DNA from: Rothia sp. ZJ932
GTDB lineage: Bacteria > Actinomycetota > Actinomycetes > Actinomycetales > Micrococcaceae
DNA: 64,000 bases
NCBI RefSeq assembly: GCF_016924835.1
Contig: NZ_CP070480.1
Location: 744,001 to 808,000, forward strand
Reading direction: 5' to 3'
The notes under the pieces were generated by a model. The model had not been told where the DNA came from. It did not search any database and saw only the letters and a list, made by a program, of their open reading frames with translations. Position numbers and translations under genes: made by a program. This document shows, one piece after another, positions 43,514 to 51,820 of the stretch (position 1 is its first letter; each line of letters starts with the position of its first letter).

Positions 43514-44395
43514 ATGGCACACCACGGTAAGCCCGAAGAGCACCCCGAGAATCGCTCAGAACAGCACACAGGCGGGCACCCTGCCTACTCCCACAGCTCA
43601 TCGCACTCTTCAGCCAGAACATCCGGTTACTCCCACGGCGCTCGTGGCGGACGTCCGCCCATGCCCACCGCTAAAGACGCCAACGGCAAAATCCAGGGGC
43701 AGCGCCCCGGCGAGGTAGCCGAAGGTGATAGCCAGTTCCACTATGCCCTGTATACCGTCTTTGCCCGTGATACCCAGGCAAGTGCCTCCGCAACCTCTGA
43801 GGCAGCAACCCAGCAAATCACCGACCTTGTTGCTGATCTGGAGAGCCGCGGCGTCATTGTTCGCGGTTTCTACGATGTCTCAGCGATGCGTAACGACGCT
43901 GATATTTTGGTCTGGGTACACGGCGCTGTGCCCGAGGATTTGCAGGTAGCAATCCGCCAGATTCGCCGCACCGATGCCTTCACCGGTACCAAGATTGTTT
44001 GGTCAACTATGGGCGTACACCGCGACGCTGAGTTCTCAGCCGGTCACACCCCCTCATTTGCCAAGGGGCTGCCCGCTCAGGATTGGGTCTGTGTTTACCC
44101 TTTCGTGCGCTCCTTCGACTGGTACACCCTCAACCCCGAAAAGCGCCGCGAGATCATGAAGAACCACGGTCTCAAGGGCATCGACTTCCCCGAGGTTCTA
44201 CCCAACACCATCGCAACCTTCGGGCTGAACGACTACGAGTGGTTGATCGCTCTTGAATCACCCAAATTGGTATTGATCGTGGATCTCATGCGTTCCTTCC
44301 GCAACACCGAAGCGCGTCACTACGTGCGCGATGAAATTCCCTTCTACACCGGACGTCGCCTTGAAGCGTCAGAAATTGCTGAGGTTCTCGCCTAA
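43514..44395 (+). CDS. chdC: Coproheme decarboxylase ChdC (HemQ)
   Basis: The 293-residue enzyme converts iron-coproporphyrin III to haem b with peroxide. The chlorite-dismutase-like fold is recognised by FHYALYTVFA, the RSFDWYTLNPEKRREIMKNHG block with the catalytic Tyr and the His region, NTIATFGLNDYEWLIALE and EIPFYTGRR. The first ~55 residues are a His/Ser/Gly-rich low-complexity extension (several HxxH-like pairs). I start at the ATG at 43514, which follows GGAAGGA; an in-frame ATG at 43454 overlaps cgoX. The stop overlaps the cpfC start (TAATG). Confidence 0.92.
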   Translation: MAHHGKPEEHPENRSEQHTGGHPAYSHSSSHSSARTSGYSHGARGGRPPMPTAKDANGKIQGQRPGEVAEGDSQFHYALYTVFARDTQASASATSEAATQQITDLVADLESRGVIVRGFYDVSAMRNDADILVWVHGAVPEDLQVAIRQIRRTDAFTGTKIVWSTMGVHRDAEFSAGHTPSFAKGLPAQDWVCVYPFVRSFDWYTLNPEKRREIMKNHGLKGIDFPEVLPNTIATFGLNDYEWLIALESPKLVLIVDLMRSFRNTEARHYVRDEIPFYTGRRLEASEIAEVLA

Positions 44396-45723
44396 TGACT
44401 GCTACCGTACTCAACGATATTTGCCCCAACCTCACCGACCCTAACAACACCGCCAGCAACGGCCCGGCGGCCCTCGATGAGACAACAGTTGAGAGCTACC
44501 ACGGCGAAGAAAACCTCACCCGCCCCCGCTCACAAGCACCGGATGACTATGACTTGGTTATTCTCTCGTCCTTTGGTGGCCCCGAAGGTCAAGAGGACGT
44601 TATTCCTTTTCTTCGCAATGTCACCCGCGGTCGAGGTATTCCCGATGAACGCCTAGAAGAAGTGGCAACCCACTACCGCGCCAACGGTGGTATATCACCC
44701 ATCAACGCCCAGAACCGGGCACTGCTGGCAGCCCTGCGCGAAGCGATGGAAGACCGCGGCCCCAAGGTACCCATTACCTGGGCAAACCGTAACTGGGAAC
44801 CCTACGTGAACGACGTTGTTTCCCAGGCATACGAGGACGGCGCACGCAAGATTCTAGTTCTTGCCACCAGCGCCTACCCCGGCTACTCATCATGCCGTCA
44901 GTACCGTGAGGATTACGGTATCGCCCTTGAAAAGCTGGGTCTCGAAGGCAAACTGCAGATTGATAAAGTCCGTCAGTTCTGGGATGCCCCCGGCTTCATC
45001 AAATCATTCGTTGATGGTCTGGTCGATGGTCTCAAAGAAGTACAGGCTGGAGTGGAAGCCGCTGAAAACCCCGCTGCGGGCAATGGCAAAATCCGCGTCA
45101 TGTTCTGCACTCACTCAGTGCCCACCAGCGCAGCCAACGAAGCAGGCCCGCGCGGAGTAGATTATGAAGGTGGCAGCGCCTACGTTGAAAAGCACCTGCA
45201 AGCAGCACGAGCTGTTCTTGCCGGGGTCGAAGCTATCGACCCCGCCCTGCTCGATAAGGTCGAATGGGAACTGGTCTACCAGTCACGTTCAGGCCCTCCC
45301 ACCATGCCTTGGCTCGAACCCGATGTGAACGACGCTCTCGAAGAACTCAAGGGCGCAGTAGACGGTGTTGTACTGGTACCACTAGGCTTCGTCTCGGATC
45401 ATATGGAAGTCAAGTGGGACTTGGACACCGAGGCGCTCGACACCTGTGCCGAACTCGGCTTTATTGCCACTCGCACCCCGACCCCCGGCATCCACCCCGA
45501 TTACGTTGAATCACTGCGCCAGCTCATCGCTGAACGTGTCAGCTCAACAGCGCCGTCAGCCGACCCCGCAGAAATCCAGGCGCAGCGTGATACCGTGTGC
45601 GGTTCACGCGGCTGGTTTGACGCCTGCAACCCCGATTGCTGCAAGTCAAGCCGCCCAGGCTCAGACAAGCCCGTGATCGCTAACTACACTGGGGATGACA
45701 CCCAAGGCGGTGCTCGTGGCTAA
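44395..45723 (+). CDS. cpfC: Coproporphyrin ferrochelatase (CpfC/HemH)
   Basis: The 442-residue enzyme inserts Fe2+ into coproporphyrin III. LSSFGGPEGQEDVIPFLRNVTRGRGIP, THYRANGGISPINAQN and the catalytic-site block FCTHSVPTSAANEAG are visible. The C-terminus has four Cys in CGSRGWFDACNPDCC, which with Cys in YSSCRQYRED matches the [2Fe-2S]-binding pattern of actinobacterial ferrochelatases. A poorly conserved N-terminal ~48 residues precede the core. Its start overlaps the chdC stop; its stop overlaps hemC. Confidence 0.93.
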   Translation: MTATVLNDICPNLTDPNNTASNGPAALDETTVESYHGEENLTRPRSQAPDDYDLVILSSFGGPEGQEDVIPFLRNVTRGRGIPDERLEEVATHYRANGGISPINAQNRALLAALREAMEDRGPKVPITWANRNWEPYVNDVVSQAYEDGARKILVLATSAYPGYSSCRQYREDYGIALEKLGLEGKLQIDKVRQFWDAPGFIKSFVDGLVDGLKEVQAGVEAAENPAAGNGKIRVMFCTHSVPTSAANEAGPRGVDYEGGSAYVEKHLQAARAVLAGVEAIDPALLDKVEWELVYQSRSGPPTMPWLEPDVNDALEELKGAVDGVVLVPLGFVSDHMEVKWDLDTEALDTCAELGFIATRTPTPGIHPDYVESLRQLIAERVSSTAPSADPAEIQAQRDTVCGSRGWFDACNPDCCKSSRPGSDKPVIANYTGDDTQGGARG

Positions 45724-46726
45724 GTACCTTTTGGGTACCCGCGGTTCAGCCCTCGCCATGGCCCAGTCGGGCATGGCGGGGCAGCGCGTGGCGCAGGCAG
45801 GCGGTTTCGAGGTTGAACTTGTCACCGTCAAAACTGAAGGCGATGTACTCACCGGCCCTCTCTCACAGATGGGGGGCACCGGAGTCTTCGCCGCAACCCT
45901 GCGTACCCGCGTCCTGGATGGCACCGTGGACTTTGCGGCTCACTCCCTTAAAGATTTGCCCACTGCACAGGCAGAGGGGCTAAGCATCGCGGCTATTCCC
46001 GAACGTGAAGACCCCCGAGATGCCCTGTGCGCCCGCGACAACCTGACCCTGAGCCAGCTGCCCGAGAGAGCTCGCGTGGGTACCGGTTCGCCGCGTCGTG
46101 CTGCTCAGCTGCTGGCAGCTCGTCCTGATCTGACCATTGTTGATATTCGTGGCAACGTGGGTACCCGACTTGCCCGTGTAGCTGGCTTAGAAAAGTACGG
46201 CGTCAATGGGCACGGTATCTACGGCACGAAAACAATGGCTACCGCAACCGGTGACTGCGATGCGGTAATTCTTGCTGCGTCAGGTCTCAAACGCTTGGGG
46301 CTTGAAAAGGTCATTACCGAGTATTTGGATCCGCTGACCTTCCTCCCTGCTCCTGGGCAGGGGGCGCTGGCATTAGAGACCCGCAGTCTTGAAATTGCCG
46401 CTACCGAATCAGCGGAGCCTTCAGCGCTTGCCACCGCATTGATGGCGCTTGATCATCTGGAAACGCGCATGGCAGTGACCGCCGAACGTGCTCTGTTACG
46501 TCGTTTAGAGGCGGGGTGCGCTGCCCCCGTTGGCACCTACGCCCGCGTTGAAGAGGGCATCTTGGTGCTGGACGCAGTTGCCGCCCACCCCGATGGTTCC
46601 ACCGTGTTACGTCAGAGCGCGTCAGCCGATGAGCTGACCGTTGAAGTGGCGGAATTGCTGGGCATTCGCTTGGCAGATAACCTGCTAGAAAATGGGGCTG
46701 CTGAACTGACGGGGCTTACCCTCTAG
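45716..46726 (+). CDS. hemC: Porphobilinogen deaminase (hydroxymethylbilane synthase)
   Basis: The 336-residue enzyme polymerises four porphobilinogens. LGTRGSALAMAQ, GVFAATLRTRVLDG, AHSLKDLPT, IRGNVGTRLARV and the dipyrromethane-cofactor Cys in RLEAGCAAPVG are present. I take GTG at 45716, overlapping the cpfC stop by 8 bp and preceded by AAGGCGG; an ATG at 45695 would overlap by 29 bp. Coupled translation with cpfC and hemD is likely. Confidence 0.93.
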   Translation: MAKYLLGTRGSALAMAQSGMAGQRVAQAGGFEVELVTVKTEGDVLTGPLSQMGGTGVFAATLRTRVLDGTVDFAAHSLKDLPTAQAEGLSIAAIPEREDPRDALCARDNLTLSQLPERARVGTGSPRRAAQLLAARPDLTIVDIRGNVGTRLARVAGLEKYGVNGHGIYGTKTMATATGDCDAVILAASGLKRLGLEKVITEYLDPLTFLPAPGQGALALETRSLEIAATESAEPSALATALMALDHLETRMAVTAERALLRRLEAGCAAPVGTYARVEEGILVLDAVAAHPDGSTVLRQSASADELTVEVAELLGIRLADNLLENGAAELTGLTL

Positions 46727-46727
46727 G

Positions 46728-47585
46728 ATGCGGGTTATTATCACCCGGACGCCTGACGTCGCCGCCGAACTGATAGAGAGTTTGCGCGGCGGTGCTCAGC
46801 GTGCCCATCTGGGGCAGCTGAAGATTGCCTGCGCGCCCATTTACCAGGCAGTAGCCCTGACGAAGAGCTTGTCTGACAGTCACTTAGCAGATGCTCACAA
46901 CTATCGGTGGGTGACTTTTACCAGTGCCAACGGGGTGAAAGCAGCCGAAGTAGGTGCCCGAATGCTGGCTGGAGACAGCGCAAAGACTGAGACCGGTGCT
47001 ACCACCGGTGATCTCGCCCGTCTGCTGAGGGGCGTCAAGGTTGCTTGCGTGGGAGCCGCAACCCAAAAAACTCTGGAGCAGTACGGGGTGCGCGTTGATT
47101 TTGTGCCCACAGTTGCCGATGCCCTCCATATGGTGGCTGAGTGGCCTGAAAAGGCAGGCACAGGCGGCACAGTCTTGTGTGTGCAGGGTGATCATGCGAG
47201 AGACACGTTATCGCGCGGTCTTACCGAACTCGGCTGGCAGGTGGAGAGCGAGACAGTCTACACCATGAGACCCTACCCAGCGCACAATCCTCTGGTGCCG
47301 GTGGGCACAACACCTGAGGGCGTAGATCTTCTGAGTCTGGAACAGGCACAGGAACAACTGCACGATACAAACCTTATTATCGCAACAGCACCCTCTTTGT
47401 TAAGGGCGCTGGTAGCAGAGGCGGGGAGCAACCTACCGCCTGTAGTCGCCATCGGGGCAACCACCAAGTCAGCCGCCCAAGAACTTGAGCTAACTGTGAT
47501 CGCAGCCGCCAGCCCACGCGCGTCCGACCTCGCTGATACTGCCCTTGAGCTGCTGACCAGCAATCCGCGGCAGAACCTAACCTAA
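46728..47585 (+). CDS. hemD: Uroporphyrinogen-III synthase
   Basis: The 285-residue protein has the loosely conserved HemD pattern: N-terminal IITRTPDVAAELIESL, WVTFTSANGVKA, VACVGAATQKTLEQYGVRVDFVP, and the C-terminal VAIGATTKSAAQE. It cyclises and inverts ring D of hydroxymethylbilane. It starts 1 bp after hemC and is followed by a 52-bp leader to hemB. Confidence 0.88.
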   Translation: MRVIITRTPDVAAELIESLRGGAQRAHLGQLKIACAPIYQAVALTKSLSDSHLADAHNYRWVTFTSANGVKAAEVGARMLAGDSAKTETGATTGDLARLLRGVKVACVGAATQKTLEQYGVRVDFVPTVADALHMVAEWPEKAGTGGTVLCVQGDHARDTLSRGLTELGWQVESETVYTMRPYPAHNPLVPVGTTPEGVDLLSLEQAQEQLHDTNLIIATAPSLLRALVAEAGSNLPPVVAIGATTKSAAQELELTVIAAASPRASDLADTALELLTSNPRQNLT

Positions 47586-47593
47586 AATTTTTG

Positions 47594-47629
47594 TCCATCC
47601 TGAAACCAATCCGTCCTGAAACCAAGGAG
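47594..47629 (+). repeat. Short tandem duplication in the hemD-hemB gap
   Basis: TCCTGAAACCAA occurs at 47598-47609 and 47614-47625 (period 16). The second copy leads straight into AAGGAG, the hemB ribosome site. It looks like a recent slipped duplication in the leader. Confidence 0.7.
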
Positions 47630-47637
47630 TATACGCA

Positions 47638-48666
47638 GTGCAGAATCTTTCATCGACACCGGCACTTAATCTAGTGACCCGCCCGCGCCGTGTACGCACC
47701 ACTGCGGCGATGCGCAGGCTGTCAGCTCAGACCTCGCTTGAACCGCGCAACCTGATTCAGGTGCTATTTGTGCGTGATGGTATTAGCGAACCTCAGCCGA
47801 TCGTTTCAATGCCCGGTCAATTTCAGCATACCCTTGAAAGCCTGGTGCCCGAGGTTCAAAAAGCAATCGATGCCGGTATTGCCTGTGTTGATCTTTTTGG
47901 CGTTCCTCGCGAAGAAGACAAGGATGAGACCGGTTCGGTTGCATGGGCTGAGGACGGTATTCTCAACCGCGGTCTTCGCGTTCTGCGTGAAAAGTTCGGT
48001 GATCAGATTGTGATTATGGCTGATACCTGCCTGGACGAGTTCACCACCCACGGGCACTGCGGCCCGCTGACCCAGGATGAATGGGGTAATGAGGTTGTTG
48101 ATAATGACCGCGCCGTTGAAGCCTACTGCGCGATGGCTATTTCTCAGGCGAAAGCCGGGGCACATACAGTCAGCCCCTCGGGCATGATGGACGGTCAGGT
48201 GGGCGCCATTCGTGATGCCTTGGACGAAGCTGGCTACACCGATGTGTCTATCATGGCGTATTCCGCCAAGTACGCTTCAGCTTTCTTCGGGCCCTTCAGA
48301 GACGCGGTGGGATCCACCTTCAAAGGCGACCGTAAGACCTACCAGCAAGACCCCTCCCAGCGTCGTGAAGCTCTTCTTGAAGCTCAGCTCGATATCGAAG
48401 AGGGTGCAGACTTTGTGATGGTCAAGCCCGCTATGGCGTATCTTGATATCGTGCGGGAGCTTGCCGAGGTTTCGCCCGTGCCCGTTGCCGCCTACCAGGT
48501 GTCGGGGGAGTACGCAATGATCGAGGCTGCCGCTGAGAAAGGTTGGATTGACCGCGAGCGCATTGTCCTGGAGTCTTTGATGGGTATTCGCAGAGCGGGT
48601 GCCGACATGATTTTGACCTACTATGCTACTGAGGTTGCTCAGTGGCTGAACCGCTCGGTTCGTTAG
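47638..48666 (+). CDS. hemB: Delta-aminolevulinic acid dehydratase (porphobilinogen synthase)
   Basis: The 342-residue enzyme condenses two ALA into porphobilinogen. Active-site lysines are in MAYSAKYASAFFGPFRDAVG and FVMVKPAMAYLD. The metal segment is DTCLDEFTTHGHCG: outer Cys residues are kept but the middle Cys of the zinc triad (CLCEY) is Asp, so metal use may differ from classical zinc enzymes. Start is GTG at 47638 with AAGGAG 9 bp upstream. Confidence 0.94.
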   Translation: MQNLSSTPALNLVTRPRRVRTTAAMRRLSAQTSLEPRNLIQVLFVRDGISEPQPIVSMPGQFQHTLESLVPEVQKAIDAGIACVDLFGVPREEDKDETGSVAWAEDGILNRGLRVLREKFGDQIVIMADTCLDEFTTHGHCGPLTQDEWGNEVVDNDRAVEAYCAMAISQAKAGAHTVSPSGMMDGQVGAIRDALDEAGYTDVSIMAYSAKYASAFFGPFRDAVGSTFKGDRKTYQQDPSQRREALLEAQLDIEEGADFVMVKPAMAYLDIVRELAEVSPVPVAAYQVSGEYAMIEAAAEKGWIDRERIVLESLMGIRRAGADMILTYYATEVAQWLNRSVR

Positions 48667-48700
48667 ACTGTTACGTTGAGTGCGTGAGAAAGAGTGAGAA

Positions 48701-50026
48701 ATGACTATTAATGAAGATTTATTTGCCCGTTCTCGTGCGGTGATTCCCGGTGGCGTGAATTCTCCTGTGCGAGCTTTCAACTCTGTTGGTGGTACTCCTG
48801 CTTTCATGGTGGAGGCACAGGGCGCTTACATTACCGATGCTGATGGCCATAACTATGTGGACTTGGTAGGCTCGTGGGGCCCGGCAATTTTGGGTCATAA
48901 GGACGCGCGGGTTATCGAGGCGGTTCATGCTGCTGTTGAGCGCGGTTTGTCGTTTGGTGCGTCCACCGAGGCTGAGACGCAGCTGGCGGAGTTAGTGATT
49001 GATCGTATCAATGCTGCTCTTCCCGGTGCGATTGAGCAGATTCGTATGGTATCAACCGGTACTGAGGCGACGATGACTGCTGTGCGTTTGGCTCGCGGAT
49101 ACACAGGTCGTGACAAGATTATTAAGTTCTCGGGCTGCTACCACGGTCACGTCGATGCTTTGCTCTCTGAAGCTGGTTCGGGTGTAGCGACCTTGGCGCT
49201 GCCGGGCTCTGCTGGTGTTACTGCGGCTACTGCTGCTGACACGATTGTGCTGCCCTATAACGACCTTGAGGCGGTGCGCGCGGCGTTTGAGCGTTACCCC
49301 GGTGAGATTGCTGCGGTTATTACTGAGGCTGCGCCCTGCAACATGGGTGTGGTGACCCCTCATGAGGGCTTCAACAAGGGATTGCGCGAACTGACCCAAA
49401 CCAATGGCGCGTTGATGATTTTTGATGAGGTGCTCACGGGCTTCCGCGTTTCTTCCGCTGGTTACTGGGGTTATGCTGCTCCCACTGATGGCGGTTGGGT
49501 ACCCGATATTTTCTGTTTCGGTAAGGTGATCGGCGGTGGCATGCCTATTGCTGCTCTTGCTGGTAAGCGCGAAATTATGGAGTATTTGGCTCCCACCGGT
49601 CCGGTTTATCAGGCAGGTACCCTCTCGGGTAACCCGATTTCGATGGCGGCAGGTATTGCAACACTCACCGCGGCTGACGCTCAGGTATATGCAACGATTG
49701 ATGAGCGCTCTCTACAGTTGCAGAAGGCACTGACCGAAGCCTATAACGTTGCCGGGGTGGATTACAGTATTCAAACTGCCGGTAACCTCTTCTCCGTAGC
49801 TTTCGGAAGCTCAGAGAAGGACATCCACAACTACGATGACATCAAGGCATCTGAGACTTACCGCTACAACGCTTTCTTCCATTCCATGCTGGAATCAGGT
49901 ATTTACTTACCGCCAAGTGCTTTTGAAGCGTGGTTCCTTTCAGCTGCTCACGATGACGGCGCTATGGAACGCATCGCTCTGGCTCTGCCTGATGCAGCTG
50001 AAGCCGCGGCACAGGCAACCGCCTAA
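48701..50026 (+). CDS. hemL: Glutamate-1-semialdehyde 2,1-aminomutase
   Basis: The 441-residue PLP enzyme converts glutamate-1-semialdehyde to [46 protein letters not shown] and the PLP lysine [13 protein letters not shown] are all present. It is last in the haem operon, 34 bp after hemB. A strong terminator follows. hemA, its upstream partner, is transcribed divergently from the operon head. Confidence 0.95.
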   Translation: MTINEDLFARSRAVIPGGVNSPVRAFNSVGGTPAFMVEAQGAYITDADGHNYVDLVGSWGPAILGHKDARVIEAVHAAVERGLSFGASTEAETQLAELVIDRINAALPGAIEQIRMVSTGTEATMTAVRLARGYTGRDKIIKFSGCYHGHVDALLSEAGSGVATLALPGSAGVTAATAADTIVLPYNDLEAVRAAFERYPGEIAAVITEAAPCNMGVVTPHEGFNKGLRELTQTNGALMIFDEVLTGFRVSSAGYWGYAAPTDGGWVPDIFCFGKVIGGGMPIAALAGKREIMEYLAPTGPVYQAGTLSGNPISMAAGIATLTAADAQVYATIDERSLQLQKALTEAYNVAGVDYSIQTAGNLFSVAFGSSEKDIHNYDDIKASETYRYNAFFHSMLESGIYLPPSAFEAWFLSAAHDDGAMERIALALPDAAEAAAQATA

Positions 50027-50104
50027 ATAAAGCTCGCAGCTAAAAACTCACAGGCTAGGTGTTTATCCGTAAGCAGTGAGCTACCCCGCTGTCTAAAAAA
50101 TAAT

Positions 50105-50137
50105 TGCCCCGGTGTTTTTCACCGGGGCATTGTTTTT
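50105..50137 (+). terminator. Terminator of the haem operon
   Basis: TGCCCCGGTG (50105-50114), loop TTTTT, CACCGGGGCA (50120-50129), then TTGTTTTT: a perfect 10-bp intrinsic terminator. Confidence 0.93.
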
Positions 50138-50197
50138 CTACCGCATTCTGTGGCTGACAGCAGTGGTTGATAGTTTTTGGGTGTCTCTGCCGTTGAG

Positions 50198-50480
50198 TCA
50201 GTTGGTAGCCATGAGCAAACGTGCAGCTGGCAAACCTGCCAAAGTCTCTGCGACGTTTCCTTTGCTAAAGTGCGCCGTTGAAAGATAGAACAGCACTCCG
50301 GGAACCATTGTCACTATGGCAGGACCAGAAAACGAGACGCGCGAGAGCCTGCGCTGGCAGCAGCGGTGCAATAATTTTAGCCAGCAAACCAGCGGCAAAG
50401 ACAACCCCAACCTCAACACAACAGCTGACTGACGTACCAACCGTTCATGGTGCATACAGGTAGAACCAGGAGTAATACTG
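50198..50480 (-). pseudogene. Decayed membrane-protein fragment, resembling a ThrE-type exporter C-terminal domain
   Basis: Reading leftward, one frame gives VGVVFAAGLLAKIIAPLLP and a neighbouring frame continues SGPAIVTMVPGVLFYLSTAHF and NVAETLAGLPAARLLMATN to a TGA. The hydrophobic, Gly/Pro-spaced pattern recalls the last helices of threonine/serine exporters (ThrE/DUF3815). The protein is split by a frameshift near 50322 and has no N-terminal part, so only a remnant survives. Family identification is tentative. The rest of the 50138-50557 gap shows no gene. Confidence 0.4.
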
Positions 50481-50557
50481 CGGGTAGATTCAGACACAAC
50501 AATCCTTAGGGGATGAGGGGACTAAGAGAATGATTGATGTACTGAAAGAACGGTGGA

Positions 50558-51244
50558 TCAGGCGCGAATAGGCCATGCCCCGTCAATAGTTGCATCTTTG
50601 CCCACACGATCAAAGTAGGCTTGCAAATCAGCAGCCTGAGCCCGTGCCCAGCCAATTTGTGCCTGGTGCAGGGTCGCTGCGTCCTGCTCAATCTCTTCGG
50701 GATACTCAAAGCTCATTGCGGTCAACAAGCGTTCAGCAGCAACAGCATCGGCGCTCGAGGTGTGCGCGTCCGCAAGTTCAACACCGTACTCGGCGCTCAA
50801 AACCTCAAGCGTGCGCTTGCCCTTTTTAAACTTGTGTACCTGCTTATTAATCACCAGTGGATCAAGCACAGGGTAAGCATTGAGCGGTGGGTAGCCGTGA
50901 CGTGCCAGCTCGTGGTGCATCACCGAAAAGTCGTAGGCAGCGTTAAAGGCAACAACGGGTACACCGTCAGCAAAAAGACCGCCCAGAGCCATCGCAACCT
51001 CGTACACCACCTTCGCAGCGGGCTGACCGTTAGCACGAGCGTACTCGGTGGTAATGCCGTGAACATCAGAAGCCTCGGTGGGAATCTCAACGCCGGGGTC
51101 AGCCAACCACTCACCCTTGCGTAATATCTCGCCCTCAGCATCTACCAGAATGAGTGATGCCGTCACAATGCGAGCGGTGCGAACATCAATACCGGTGGTT
51201 TCAAGATCGAAAGTAGCCCGAGGGCTTTCAGTCCATGAAGTCAT
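50558..51244 (-). CDS. DEDDh exonuclease (DnaQ / epsilon-like)
   Basis: The 228-residue protein has the exonuclease motifs FDLETTGID (Exo I), VAFNAAYDFSVMHHEL (Exo II) and the Exo III region ELADAHTSSADAVAAERLL with His and Asp. It also has HGITTEYA. A 3'-5' exonuclease for DNA repair or RNA turnover is likely; it is not fused to a polymerase or UvrC-like domain. ATG at 51244 lies directly behind AAAGGT; ten upstream codons are open but unsupported. Confidence 0.88.
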   Translation of the reverse strand: MTSWTESPRATFDLETTGIDVRTARIVTASLILVDAEGEILRKGEWLADPGVEIPTEASDVHGITTEYARANGQPAAKVVYEVAMALGGLFADGVPVVAFNAAYDFSVMHHELARHGYPPLNAYPVLDPLVINKQVHKFKKGKRTLEVLSAEYGVELADAHTSSADAVAAERLLTAMSFEYPEEIEQDAATLHQAQIGWARAQAADLQAYFDRVGKDATIDGAWPIRA

Positions 51245-51368
51245 ACCTTTAAGGGTACACTCATCAGCCTTCACCGAAAGACCCTCGCACCCGATACCGG
51301 CTACAGGGTGCCAGTGCTAGAGTCTGAAGAGTAATGGCAGGGTAACCAACGATCAGAAAGTGTGCATC

Positions 51369-51758
51369 ATGGCTCGAAACTTTGGATCCCGTGGGGGAGC
51401 GCAAGGCTACCTCAAGCAGGCTCTGAATATTGGTATGAAGATTGCTTCACAGCAAAGCCGCGGACGCTCGGGTACATTCTCCACCCTATCGCGGGCAGTG
51501 CGGTTGGCGCAGTCTGCGGGTTTGCTCGATGGCAAACGTCGCGGGCAGGGCAATCATAACAATAGGCGTGGTGTACATTACGAGCAGTCGCACCAATCGC
51601 CCTACGATCGCCCCTTCAAGGATTACCGCGGTGGGTCAGGGTACGACGCTTCTGGTACTCATACGCGCGGCACATCATCTCAATCAGCATCCCAGTACGC
51701 AGCTGCGCAGCTTACCCGTCACTTACCGGCAATTCTGCGAGGCATGAAGAAAAAATAA
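51369..51758 (+). CDS. Small basic protein, unknown
   Basis: The 129-residue protein is rich in Arg, Gly, Ser, Gln and His. It has a possible helical N-terminal half (GYLKQALNIGMKIASQQ and RAVRLAQSAGLLDGKRR) and a low-complexity second half, ending HLPAILRGMKKK. No membrane segment, signal or known motif. Nucleic-acid binding would fit the charge but is a guess. It sits alone between the exonuclease (divergent) and adnA. Confidence 0.55.
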   Translation: MARNFGSRGGAQGYLKQALNIGMKIASQQSRGRSGTFSTLSRAVRLAQSAGLLDGKRRGQGNHNNRRGVHYEQSHQSPYDRPFKDYRGGSGYDASGTHTRGTSSQSASQYAAAQLTRHLPAILRGMKKK

Positions 51759-51820
51759 TTTTTTCAAGCGGTGGGCGAATATCGCCCTAAAATGTCAGTC
51801 ACCTCTGCAAGAATAATGGC

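Noticed and set aside
48277-48807. 176-codon minus-strand frame over hemB/hemL
   Set aside because: It lies opposite two strongly conserved genes; no independent support.
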